A stretch of DNA of 64,000 nt from Epiperipatus broadwayi (taxonomy: Eukaryota; Onychophora; Udeonychophora; Euonychophora; Peripatidae), in NCBI GenBank assembly GCA_028023455.1, contig JAQFVV010006246.1:733501-797500 (forward strand). Reading direction: 5' to 3'. Within the stretch, counting starts at the first letter, position 1, and every line of letters begins with the position of its first letter. Shown piece by piece: positions 34,962 through 46,819 of this stretch. The notes below the pieces were generated by a model. The model ran no database searches and was not told where the DNA came from. It was given only the letters and a program-made list of their open reading frames with translations. A program made the translations under genes and the position numbers.

Positions 34962-36885
34962 GTAAAAAAATCATTAATAAAAGTGAATATATATTTTTTA
35001 TTTATATTATGCTATTTATAACACAACAGTATTTATTTTATGATAGTACTGTGATTACAAATGATATGAAAATCACTTAATTATGTTTCCTAGTAAATGA
35101 GTTTTATTTGATTGTACAAGAAATCTCAGTTAATGCTCTCTTAATACAATCATCTTAATTTAACCACTTTAATTTGTTAAATGAACTGAAAAAGTAAAGT
35201 ATTTAAAATCGCTTTTAAAATGAAAAAATAATTTAATGTTTGTCTAGTTTCTCAAATAAAGCATTAAAAAAAAATCATAAGCATTTAAGAAAAGATTAAA
35301 ATCAATCTTAATAAGTGAATACATAAATGATTAAAATATGTTTATATATAATATGTAAATACAAGTATAATATATATATATACTTAAGCTATCTTAGTTT
35401 TAAATCGAGCACTGATTACGTATATGTGTGAGAGATGATGAGTGCTAGTTCAGCACGAAATACGTATATTGGCGATTATTTATCATTTTCATATTATGTG
35501 ATCATGTGCATCGGTTATATTAGATAGTGAAAATGATTGAAGGGAAGTTGAAAATCTTGGTTCAAATCCCCATTAATTATATATAACACATCTAAAGATA
35601 AAACACTATATATGTATGTGTGTGGTGCACTAGTTGAATCATTATTGATTAAAACATGATTTAGCATCAGTAATATAAAGTCATTTTACAATGGATTAAT
35701 AGGATTTCAGAATGTATTTGGGTATCTGGTGTTGAATTAAGAAACATGTTGAGCAAGAGAGTCATCATCATTAGATAAAATGAAGGATTTAAAGGATTAG
35801 AATAAACAATATACACCATCACATGTGGTACCTACATTAATACTTCCCATGTAACACTTTATTACACACTAAAAATTGTCCAGAGATCTACAACCACAAT
35901 TTCACTTAAAATGACCTAAACTTTCATAATGAAACTGTTAATTATAGATTCATAGAATAGTTATTTAGTAGTGAATTATATTGTATGGTGTTTTAATGCA
36001 CAAATACCAACTTTAATTTTTATGTGATTGTACTCACACTCATTGATATAGCCTAATGTTCATTTGTCTTGTTTCACTTATATGAGTGTTTTGGTGTGTT
36101 TATGTATTAACCTTATAGGTGAAAAAAATTGGGTCCTTGAGATATGTAGTGAACTTACTTTTATTGATTATTTTAAAAGAAATTTCTTTTGTTTTTAATG
36201 TAGCCTTTTATTGATATGGCAGCCCCAGAGGACAAGCTGGACTATATTGTTTCATTGTATATATTAATTTAATTCTATATATATATATATATATATCCTA
36301 CACTTTGTTTTTAATTTTGTTTTAGTTTTTTATGAACCATTTTCATTTCAATAAATGCAATCATTTTTTCCCAACATTTCAACCATACTATAGAATCATC
36401 TTCAAAAATTACTATTAGAAAATGTATTTATTTACCTATAGATATATTATACAAATATAATGCTTACATATAATGTACAATAGTAACATAATAAAATATT
36501 TTTATATAATTTAAAATTTTACTAACTTTTTTACTTACTTTTATAATTATTTTTAAGTTTTTATATGAAATCTTTCTAATTGTGTATTTCTAAATTTACT
36601 CATACTAATATAAATTAAATAAATACATGCTAGTATTATGGATAATACAAAATGTAAAAGAATTATGGGATTTGATTTGACATGTTAAGATAAAACACCA
36701 TAATGTTTAAAATGGCTTGCACTTATTAATATACAAATCTTTCATCATTACACGATTGATTCATAGGTTAACCACAAGAAAAATTTTAGTAAGAATTTAA
36801 TTAATCTGTCAACCAAAGAATATGTATCTTGAAAATGTAGGATTAGTTACATATGATTGTCCAAGTGGAGTCTGTTTAAAGCCTA
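34962..36885. other. Probable following intron; AT-rich with degenerate repeats
   Basis: Begins with the donor GTAAAA. At 35402-35475 a short imperfect inverted segment (GCACTGATTACGTATA ... GCACGAAATACGTATAT) occurs. At 35561-35573 GGTTCAAATCCCC resembles a Pol III B-box, but no A-box is convincing. A (TA)n tract lies at 36274-36296. No gene seen. Confidence 0.4.
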
Positions 36886-36889
36886 TAAA

Positions 36890-37110
36890 GAAAATCTGAT
36901 CTAGTATATTTGGACATTCAACTGGGGTTGTACACTTTAAAACAGATTAAGGGTAATACATGGTCTGATATATGTGATGATCTAACTAAGGTTTGAATCC
37001 AGTATGGTATATTTGGTGACCCACCTAATATAACAATAAACCCCTTTAATTGATCTGGTATGTGTGGATGCCGAACTACGGCTAACTACATTGAGTTGTG
37101 TTATATATAT
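36890..37110. repeat. Degenerate ~40-65-bp tandem repeat with TTTGGTGACCC-like core
   Basis: Four units read in order: GATCTAGTATATTTGGACAT with CAACTGGGGTT; GGTCTGATATATGTGATGAT with CTAACTAAGGTTTGAATC; AGTATGGTATATTTGGTGAC with CCACC; and GATCTGGTATGTGTGGATGC with CGAACTACGGCT. Spacing is irregular. The consensus resembles the LTR-end/primer-binding context of LTR retroelements. A similar set occurs at 62500-62700. Confidence 0.5.
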
Positions 37111-37679
37111 AGAAGTCAAATAATTTTGTTAAATTTTTATTTGTGTAGAATAATAAATATAAATTAAATCACACACAGATAAATGCTGAATGGAATAGGT
37201 AATAAAACAATAATTAATTGGTATCTTCATATAAATAAATTTAGGATCTGATCATTAATAAATATGGAAATGTATATTAAGGCAGGTTTATGACAGTTAT
37301 AAATCAGATAGAAAAGTTGTTAGAAGATGTTTATGTAGGTAGGTAAGCTTCTTCTGGTGTTTGGAGTAGTTGATAGTTTTTTCTTGATAATATATTGAAA
37401 GTATTTTTTGTTGGTAGTACTTTATAGTTGGTACTTATTTCTTAATTATATTTATAAAATAGGTTTGGTACTATATTACTGTATACTTATTTTTTTAATG
37501 ATCTTTTTAAAATATTTTTGTTGGTAGTATTTCATATAGTTCTTATTGCTTTATGATATTTGGAAATTATATGAAGCTTCAAAAAATATAGTTTTTCAAA
37601 CACAAAACAATACTATTTTTTTCTGTAATAGTACATTGTTGAAGTAAAAAAAGATCACTAAGTGAAGTTTAATTAAAAT

Positions 37680-38160
37680 GGAATATGTCAATGATCCCGA
37701 AAATATAAAGAAAATGGAAGAACAATCAGCAGAAACTATGGAAAAGCCTGTAAAAGAGAAACTAGTCATACTGAATCTATAATTTAAAATATTACAAGAA
37801 GAAAATAAGGATGGTGCAAGACATGCATATGCAAATTCAAGTGTCTCAAAAAGAAAATTTAAAAATACTGCAAGAAATATATTTGGAAAATTTAAAAATG
37901 TTTGAAAAAATGGGATTGGGCAATAAAATACTTTTACAAGAAACATGGCATAAAAATGATTTAAAATATAGTATGAATATAGAAACCTTTAAAATTTTGA
38001 AAAGAAAATGATGGGACCTTTATTATAAATGAATATTTGAATGAGAAGATAAGTGAAGAAACATGTCAACTAGTCTTACCAAATACTGTGAAAAGTATTA
38101 AAGATGCACAGGTACAACTAAACCAAGAAGATGAAAACAAATATTTGGAAGGTTAGAAAG
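37680..38160 (+). pseudogene. Degenerate lysine/glutamate-rich frame, possible LTR-element remnant
   Basis: Starting at the ATG at 37678 a frame reads MEYVNDPENIKKMEEQSAET to a stop. Shifted frames then continue with MHMQIQVSQKENLKILQEIY, a coiled-coil-like heptad pattern. The piece EETCQLVLPNTVKS near 38060 resembles the start of an integrase zinc-binding region, but the match is short. The coiled-coil-then-integrase order would fit a deleted Gypsy-type element like the two further on. Low certainty. Confidence 0.3.
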
Positions 38161-40289
38161 AAAGAGCAAATAGAAATCATAATGAGATAAAAAAGATATG
38201 TTAAAGTTATTAGAAAAAAATGTAAAAAATAAACCAAAGCTGAAATACACCCAAAGACAAACCATAATAGTGTTTATGGAAAAATGAATACAGGTAAGCA
38301 ATTTATGTTGATCAGTGCAGTGGAAAAAAATATATTACAATACTGAAATAGAATGTCATAATTTTTTTATCAATACATCTGATGTAAATACCTTTAAGCT
38401 CAATTAAGATGTATCTAATTAGAGAAAACCTACTTTTGGATATCACTTTTATTCTGCTGCTACTGGAAAAGTAAGAGTAAATAATTACATACCACTGAGC
38501 TCTTCTCTCCAGTTACTACATAAGAAAGAACTACCAGTTAATAATTAGTCTCAAATTAAGATTGATGTATATGAAAAATATAAAAGATAATTGTTGATGA
38601 CTCTGGTCATGATAATAGGATGTATGGTTTTGAGCAAAACTGTATAATAATAAAATATTGTAGAAATTGATATTACATAAGACAAATCTTGATCATGTCC
38701 ATTAAAAAAAGCAAGAAATAAAATTATGTAGACCATATAATGCTGGAAATTTAAAGCGATGGTCTACTAACTTAACAGAATGAAATGGGAATGTGAAGAG
38801 AGTGGTGTGTGTTGATATTGTCAAAGCTATTGAAAACCTCAAAAGAGTGCTACATTGGTGTGCATTGTTGGGATGTGTAGGTAATGTATAGTGAGAGTTT
38901 TGTGCTCAGATGATCATATAAAATTTGGTTTAGAAGATATGTTGAGAATATGAAGCACCCAATTAAAAGATCTTAGGCCATTATTATCTGATGAGAGCAG
39001 CATTTTTGATGAAGCAAGGTTGCTTATTTAAGAATTCCATAAAGGAATTTTTGACTTATTGTTTGGTTTTTAGCAGTAGACGACCCTAGTTTATCTTCCA
39101 TATATCTTTTCTTGATTATTCTTTGACATTGGACCTTTGCTGTAGAAGCATTTCAGGTATATATCTGCATGTTTTAGGCATGGGATTTGATGGTAAATCT
39201 TTAAGTGGAGATACACATGCTTTTTGCAACACTACAGTTTATCAAGATCAAACAAGTTTAAAAGGATACTGCATTAAAATAAAATAAATGAAGATTATAT
39301 GACTAGAATAAATGATTTAATTAATAAAAGAAAAATGTATTCAAAGTAGGTGAGACCCTACAACATTTTTTTCATTTTTGATCAAGTGGTATGTACTAGT
39401 ACATGATGGTTCATAAATTTGAATCTTATAAATTCTATCTCATCATAATAAGAGGGCATTTGCTTTATTAAAAAAGAGTTCCACATTATTATGTTTAAAT
39501 TGCATAATGAAGATATTTGTTAAAGCGTATGCACTATAAAATATTTAAATAGGTTATACAGGTTTATTGAATTTTGCAAAAAAAAAAAGTAAATTTGTAA
39601 GATTAATTTGTAAGATTAATTTCACTTTTAATTGAGCTTTTTTTTTTGTAATTTAAACTTTGATTTCAATCTCGTTTGTTGATAATAAATAGATTTAATT
39701 ATTTTCAAATCTGAGATTAAGTTGTTTATTTTTACAATTTTTTTTAGTTAAAAAAACAAAGGAGATAAGAAAGAAAAAGACTAAGATAGTTTTTTTAGGA
39801 ATTCTTATCTGTTTGAATCTGGCACACATATGAGCAATTTTGCTATAGAATGAACTGCCTTTATCTTCTTTTTTTCTCTTTGTTCTATTACTCATCTAGT
39901 GTGGATGACTTAAAGTGAGAAGTAGACTGTAATAAGAAAACCATTTGCTGCAGTAAGTTCCATTTAAATCATTAGTATTAATCATGAGGAAAAAGAAGCT
40001 AACTTTCAAATAGAGAAATAAAATATATTAATTGGAAAAGTAATTTTCAATATGGTCAAGTAGAGCAAAATTTTAAGTATCAACTACTGCAGTCCATAGT
40101 TAGAAAATGTAAGCCTACTTTAAATGAAGAAAACAATTCAACCTGCCTAAGAAAAGTTTTGATAAAATAACCTGCTAAATAACCAGTGGGGGAAAAAGAA
40201 GAATGTTTAAACATTTTGGACTCATATTCACTGCTTTTTAAGATAATCAGATCTACACATATGCATTATTATCTTGATTATATATTAGT
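38161..40289. other. No gene recognised
   Basis: Mixed composition. 38750-39260 is slightly GC-richer and may be an old repeat, but no frame or partner sequence was found. The short minus-strand frame at 39695-39895 has no family features. Confidence 0.4.
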
Positions 40290-41000
40290 ACTCATCATCA
40301 TTTTCAACCATTATTGATCTACTCTCCAATTTCAATCCATCTTTTCTGACCTCTAACCTCGCTTCTCCACATCACCCCAGCATACTTCCTTATTTCATCC
40401 ATCTACCACACATGGTCTTTTTCTAGGTCTTTTATAAATCTCTTGGAACCCAGTTTATGATTTCAACTGTCCTCTATGTTTTCTCATTTCTTCTAGAAAT
40501 ATGTCCAGCCCAAGTCCATTTGTCTCAGTTCTTTTAATGATGATAATAATACCTGTTTGTTCTATCACCCATGTATTTCATTTTTGATCTCTTTTTGTTA
40601 TTCTGCATCTTCTCATACTTTGTCAAATGGTCAGAAGTCTCTGTATTGCTCTTTTTTTAAGTGTTCAAGTTTCAGATACATGAATAATAATATATTTATT
40701 AAAAACCTTTCTTTTCAAACACATACACATATTTCCTTTTAATACTAAGTTATTTCTATCAAAAGCCCTCCAACTAAATTTAATACTATGATTAATTTTG
40801 TCCATTATGTTTTCATCTGTAGTAATAATTTGTAGTTGTTAACTTTTTCTAACCATCATTATTAATTTTTATTTCCATTTTTAGTATTTTTTTAATATTT
40901 ATTTATAATCCTATTTTCTTATTTTCATTTGTAATAATAGATATATAAAGAATATTAAAAAAAACTTTCATAAAATACATTTTTAAAACAGTATGTCAAT
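40290..41000 (-). pseudogene. RTE retrotransposon 3' end, minus strand
   Basis: Starts at its 3' tail (CTCATCATCATTTTCAACCA, the complement of the GATGATGA tail of the RTE at 16.04 kb) and runs back through the C-terminal region. Antisense plus-strand text such as CATCTACCACACATGG (complement of the PHVRWMDE codons) and GGAACCCAGTTTATGATTT identifies it. It reaches the thumb/connector region near 41000 and then ends. Heavily mutated. Confidence 0.75.
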
Positions 41001-41097
41001 TCTTTCTATAACAACAATCGTATTTGAAGAGATGGAAGAAATATTTTGATCACTTTCTGAATATATATTATAACGGTCAGGGTGAAGTAGTGGCATC

Positions 41098-41182
41098 TTC
41101 TGTATCTGCCTTATAGGGCACCACCAGGCTATTGAAACCTGGAAAATTTATATAATAGGCAGATACAGACTGTTAAGATCTA
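41098..41182. repeat. Short hairpin
   Basis: TCTGTATCTGCCTTAT and ATAATAGGCAGATACAGA form a ~15-bp stem around a ~40-base loop. Isolated; meaning unknown. Confidence 0.5.
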
Positions 41183-41961
41183 ATTTTTACATATATATTT
41201 TATTCCAACTGTCAGCCCATGCCATTAGCTCATGGAGATGCAGAGATATATTTTCAATACTAAAAAAATATTTAAAAAAATAAAAAATAAAATAAGCCAC
41301 TACCAGTAATAACACACAAAAACATTTATTAACTCACATATATAAATATTTAAAATTGAGGAATTAAATTTCTCTTTTTTAGATTTTAATACTAATTTTA
41401 ATTTGGTTATTTTTTTTTTTTAAATTTAAATTATTAAAAAAGTCCACACAGATGGACATTTTATAAAAGTTTGTTTTATAATGTTTAGTATAGATTGGCC
41501 ACATAGATTTCTCAGTTAAAAACTTTTGAAACAATTATTCAATCTCAGACTAAAAGTTCATAACCAGACCAATGCTTGCTTCCTGCTATACAAAATGCAA
41601 CCAATGCAATATGAAGATGCTAGCATAAAACCACACAGTCAGGAATGTGTGTCTGCTGTGTGAATACTATCTGATGGACATGATCTAAGGAATCATGTAT
41701 ATAAAATAATTAAAGAGAAATGCTACATATGGGGGGAGAGAGATTTATTTGCTGACTTATAGTCCCTATCCAATGGCATTCATCATAAGATGCCACATTG
41801 ACACCAATAATTTTAAAGATATACAAATAAATGCATTTGGACAATCAGCATGAGGTCTCATATTTACTGATATCTATATATTTTAATCAATAGGAAAAAA
41901 AATAATAATTGAATGTTTCCAAATCTATGCAGCCATCTACACCCAACTTAAATTTAATACA

Positions 41962-42498
41962 AAGGCAAAACTCCCCATACAGTAGTGCCAACCTGTGCCA
42001 AACAGAGTAATCAATGGATGCCGGAAGGCTCGCACATAAAATCCCCATCTAGTGCCTACTCATCCAATATCCCCAGACTAGTTTCTGGCTTGTGGCCATC
42101 ATCAGTGAGGAGCCTTGGATCTGAGAGCACTGCACCTAGATCTTAGGATCTAATGCAACCCTCCAGCAGCCACCTTTTAACTCTAGTTTACTACAAAACT
42201 ATGAGAATGAAATTGAAAACATTGTTAATATCTTCAATCTAAGCTCAATAGCTTATATAGTCATATGGGTCTGAACTCAATTCAGCACCCATACATTTTG
42301 GTGTCTTTGGCTCTTAAACAACCATAGCCACCACTATCCTATTAGGCAGGATTGGTGTTAAACCATCAAACATCACATGATCACCATCTCTATACTAGCA
42401 CATAATTTATTGTAAACAAAGGCATACTACTGTATGGGGAGTTTTGCCTTTGTTTACAATAAATTATGTGCTAGTATAGAGATGGTGATCATGTGATG
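41962..42498 (-). mobile_element. Retrozyme-like insertion, single unit plus inverted tail
   Basis: A diverged copy of the 457-bp family (starts AAGGCAAAACTCCCCATACA, contains the ribozyme, hairpin and GGCACCAC-type block). It then turns into an inverted fragment, so that 42365-42507 is an almost perfect palindrome centred near 42436. The 14-base TTAAATTTAATACA occurs at 41948-41961 and at 42499-42512 as target duplication. This copy keeps the most canonical hammerhead of the window. Confidence 0.8.
42062..42120 (-). ncRNA. Hammerhead ribozyme, type I, canonical core
   Basis: Read on the minus strand from 42120: ATCCAA (outer stem I), GGC (internal loop), TCCTCA (inner stem I), CTGATGA (core box), TGGC-CACAA-GCCA (stem II with loop), GAAA, C-TA-G (two-base-pair stem III counting the A-T closing pair), T, C, then TGGGGA pairing back to TCCTCA, TA (internal loop) and TTGGAT pairing back to ATCCAA. 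Every invariant core base is present and the cleavage triplet is GUC, with predicted cut between 42076 and 42075. Inner stem I has five Watson-Crick pairs and one G-U. The short self-complementary ACTAGT at stem III is of the kind that may let two ribozymes pair. Self-cleavage would release unit-length RNA from tandem transcripts. Confidence 0.88.
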
Positions 42499-42512
42499 TT
42501 AAATTTAATACA

Positions 42513-43972
42513 TTTAAATAATTTAGTCAATAAATATTAATAAAAAATGGAAATGATTAAATTTGCAAACTCAAATATTTAAAATTAAACATTAATAATT
42601 GATTTTGAAATCTTAAAAGTCAGATTAAAGTTCATTTTAAAAATCAGGTTTAGTTGATTATTAAAAGCTTGTCAAATCTTGATGAAAGTTCTTAAATACT
42701 TTTTTAAAATTTTACAGTTTATATCTTACAGTAGAAGAGCTCCCGGTTCCTGCTGCCAATTCCCACAGTCTTTCCTTTGCTCATATTTTTATGGAAGATC
42801 GGTCTGTTGGTTCAATCCTGGTACTATTTTATTGTAGGACTCATATGATTCAGGTCTACAATAGTGCCATTCATAAATTAACGGTCACTTCATTTGAAAT
42901 AAGAGAGAGAGTGAAAAGTGCATTTTTTCACCCTTCTCAAAAAATCAAGCTAGAACTAACTTTTAATTTGAATTGTTTTCTTTTTATAGTAATCCTCTGG
43001 AATCACTGAACATAGTTTTATGTTCCAATAATTTTCATTAAGGCCTGAGCATTAGTTACTGTTTCTATTAGACATTCTAATTTTTTTATTCTCTTATCTG
43101 ACTTTTCAATTATATAAAAGCCACAAAGGCTAGTTTGCTTTTCATTTAATTAATAACACAATCATTTCCATTTACTGAGATTACATAGGAATCTTAAAAT
43201 AGAAATTAACATTTATTTCTGTTTTCATTTATGTTACTTTTTAACAAAAATATTTTATCTTTAGAATTTTTTTTATAAAAAAAAGTACATTCAAAAAATA
43301 CTTTTAAAGTTTTCCTTCCATCTCTGCACTATATTATATACGATTAAACAATTCTTTTTAATTTCAGCTTTTAGTTTTTAATAAATTTATTTTTATTTAC
43401 AAACTTTTTATTTTAATTTTAAATTAATGTAATGGCATGTTATATACCGTTACATTATACAAGAATTGAGGTGACAGTTTTAACGATGTAGCCTTTTTTT
43501 TTACTTATTTAGATTTGAACAAATATATAACTAATTTGTTGAAGTCAAATAGTATTTATACACTTAAAACTTGGAGGAATTAATGCACATCCTAACCTAA
43601 ATACCCTGGGGTTTTTAAAATAATATATTATTTTTTTTAGGAATATATAAGCATATAACGTATTTTTTGAATTTCATGATCTTATTATAATTCCAATTTT
43701 TAAAAATTAAGAAAGATTAGTTGGTTGTCTAATGAGATTTATTCATAGTGTACACTTTCAGATAACAGAATGAGAATGGTATTATTTTTACCTTCAATAC
43801 ATGAAGCATTTAAAATAAAAGCTGGTGATAAAAACGATGTGTACTTGCTTCAACATTGTTTTTGATTTTTGCAATTGTGACCTTTGAACCTGTTTATATT
43901 TTGGTTAATGAATCAGGGAATAAGATGTAATATAAGTTTAATGGAAATAATTTTTGACTAGACTTAATGGGG
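42513..43972. other. AT-rich, no gene recognised
   Basis: A GC-richer patch at 42728-42870 contains an open frame (42791-43009) with no known motif. The remainder is AT-rich. Confidence 0.4.
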
Positions 43973-44964
43973 TGAAAAAGAAGTCTCTGAGACAGCATGT
44001 GGTTTTGGCTTGGATGACTTGAAATGCACACCCATTTTTTGGGTATTAAAGAAATATATATGAGAGTCATGATAGTAAAGATCCCTGATAACAAAATGGT
44101 GAAAGTTAACACTGCATCCTCTTTTTTTTACAGCTAACAAAATATATAAACACAATTTCCTTCCAAAGTAGCAATTTGTGCACTCTCCTTATAATACCAT
44201 TTTATTCACCTTCTTTTTAGGGACTGAATCTTTGTCCTTCCCTCAAGAATAACTTAACTGCAGTAGGGTTCATATATCAGCACATCTTCTATATTATATA
44301 AAGCAATATTTTGCTTTCACTTCCCTCAAATGCAGGGAAAGAAAAAGGAGAGAAAAAAGTAACATAACAATCAATTGCTGACAACTGACTGACCCTCTCT
44401 CTTTCTCACACAGCTTTTTATTTCTCAGTTTTCTGTACCCCCCATAGCTTTGCCAGGTCAAAATTTCTCCATTATTTCATATAAAAATCACTATCATTTT
44501 AGAAAAACAACAGAATCCAAGCTGATGACACTTAATGGTCAAGTAACAAAAAAATTAATGCCCCTATTTGTCAAAACATCTTTTCTTTTTGCCAATTTAA
44601 AATTCAGACAAAAAAAAATCAAAATTTATGTGCAATTAAAAAAATTTGTCTGTCTCTGTTTACTCATTAACCCTTACTCTAGAAAACACATTCTTAGTGG
44701 GGTATTAATCTGTTGACCAATAGATATGACTCTTTAAACCATTTTCTCTAGCCTGTTTTATTTTTAAGAAAAATAAGCTATATAATGAAATGGCTATATT
44801 TAATATAAAAGTCTGATGCAACTAACTATCTCTTATAATATTCATTTTCCTCAGTACTATTCACCAATAGATGTTTATAATATGCATACACACAAATATA
44901 TATAAAAAATCTTTTTTATTTATTTAATAATATATTTGTGTGGGAATGGGTTTCTATTTCTACA
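43973..44964 (-). repeat. 3' LTR of minus-strand Gypsy-type element
   Basis: About 990 bases that recur in direct orientation at 53854-54895 (shared AAGAAGTCTCTGAGACAGCA, TGTGGTTTTGGCTTGG, ACAGCTAACAAAATATATAA, AAAGTAGCAATTTGTGCAC, AATTAATCTGTTGACC-type blocks and GTGTGGGAATG near the end). On the minus strand the repeat starts TGTAGAAATAG. It is preceded by the purine run GGGGAGAAGG (44967-44977), a polypurine tract. The two LTRs differ by many substitutions and small indels, so the insertion is old. Confidence 0.85.
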
Positions 44965-44966
44965 AT

Positions 44967-44978
44967 TGCCTTCTCCCC
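44967..44978 (-). promoter_or_regulatory. Polypurine tract of minus-strand Gypsy-type element
   Basis: On the minus strand GGGGAGAAGGCAAT lies directly before the 3' LTR start TGTAGAAATAG. This is the usual plus-strand DNA priming site of LTR retroelements. Confidence 0.6.
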
Positions 44979-45299
44979 AAACAAAAAACCCATTTTATTC
45001 TTTCCAAACAAAAAACCCTAAATAATTAATTAAATCCTTTGTTTTTTTTACTTAATACAGATAGCATTATAATGTAATCTCTAACTAAAGTTATATTATC
45101 TATGACTATCCAACCTTTTTTTCATCAAATGCAACAAAGGAATTGCTTATGCAAGGATCACCATTGGCTTCAGGCCATGTGAATTATATATGCCTTTTTC
45201 TCCCTTTAGCAATTCCAGTAAAATGCTGTTTCCCCTTTTCTTTTTTTGATATGCAATGACTCTTCATAAACACTGTAGAATTTCTTAAAATGTATGTTT

Positions 45300-46240
45300 C
45301 TGTGGGTCACTATCATGAAGTGTTCTAACAAGAACATGGTCACCTACATTGAATGGGGTGGGTGTCCTTGGGCCTTTAGTGATCTGATATTGTCTCTTGA
45401 TCTATCTAGAAGTATCTCCTGACTTATCTCCTCTTCCTGTATGGTTGACAAGGGAGTCTTCATAAGATTAGGTTCTCACCTTCCATAATGCAGATGAGGT
45501 GGGACAAACTTTGTAGTGAGTAATATTGATATACCCAACTACTTTGCTTAAGGGTTTCACCCAAATCTTATCATTACCTTTCAAGTAAACCTTTAACAAT
45601 CTACCTAATTCCCATATGACTCTTTTACTGAGGTTTTAACAGGGGTTAGATTATGGGTTCTGAATGAAACTAAGGACATTTTTAATCCCTTGGTTTATTA
45701 ACCAGTTGTTCCTTAGAGAAAAAAAGGTAGCATGATCTGTAAGAATAGTTCTAAGTTTTCCTATCAATGTAATTTGACAACTTTCCAAATTCCTGATTGC
45801 ACATCTTGTATTAGCTTTATATACAGGATAAACAACAATTTTGAGATGATGTCATGAGTAAATGATATATACTTAAGTTTCCTATATAGTGGCAATGGCC
45901 CATAAAATAGCTAATAGACCATTTGGTTTTTCAGGAATAATAAAGTTGTAAAACACCTGCATACGAGTGACTAGTATACATGGATTTAAGGCAGATTTCA
46001 CAATACTTAAAATGTTGTCGTATTAAGGTTTATGTACTGGACCAGTAGAATAGTCTCCTAATGACATTCCACTTTTCTGGGTCCATAAGGACCATACAAA
46101 CAATGAACATAATATATTAACTTTCCCCTTAAGCAGATGTGAATGTATATTTTCCACAAGATTTCTTGATGTTCTACTGTCTGGAAGTGCAATTGATCCT
46201 GTTTTATACAATTTCTGAGGATGGATTTATAGGCTATCAT
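45300..46240 (-). pseudogene. Gypsy-type integrase remnant
   Basis: Minus-strand frames. A zinc-binding region is weakly visible at 46023-46240 (LPDSRTSRNLVENIHSH). The DDE core keeps ILTDHATFFS (second Asp, ~45740) and NLSKRVIWELGRLLKVYLKG (the third acidic residue and its helix, ~45590-45640). These are followed by a KFVPPHLHYGR-type segment (~45500), the family's conserved post-core block. Frameshifts and stops throughout. Integrase would join element DNA into the host genome; this copy cannot. Confidence 0.7.
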
Positions 46241-46819
46241 TCTATTGACTGTATTGGCTGTAATTTAGGATTCTGTCCCTCTATCTGTGATAACTGGTCC
46301 AACTCATTTTTTAGAGTCATCCACAACAAGGAATATATATGCATGGTCCAGGTTTACATGCTTACAGTTGGATTCTAACAAGATTTCTACTGAGAATATC
46401 TGCAACCACATTCTCTTCCTTTACAGTACTGAATTTAGTAGTCAAATTGTTGCAGGAATAGGCTCTACCAGATCAGCCTCTCATTGTTTAGATAGCTCCT
46501 ATTGAGGAACTCTAGGCTCTTGAGATCCATTATTATGACAATATGTTATTCCACTAGGTACTGCTATGCTTCTGAAAGGAACTACTGCTAGTGCCTTCTT
46601 CTCAGATGTAGTGTAGTGTAATTCAGGCCCCCTCAGGATATAACTAAGAAATCAAAGTACCAGTGGTCTGCGATCTTTTATTTAATTATAATAAGATCAC
46701 CCCAAGTCCATATTCACAGCTATCAGTCTGCACATAGAAGGTATTCTCAAAATTGGTATATCCTAAGATAATTTTTTGAAAAAATTTGTTTAATCTGGTT
46801 CATTTTATGGAATGGTGTT

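Noticed and set aside
35561-35573. Second SINE from a B-box-like GGTTCAAATCCCC
   Set aside because: No convincing A-box at the right distance and no defined ends.
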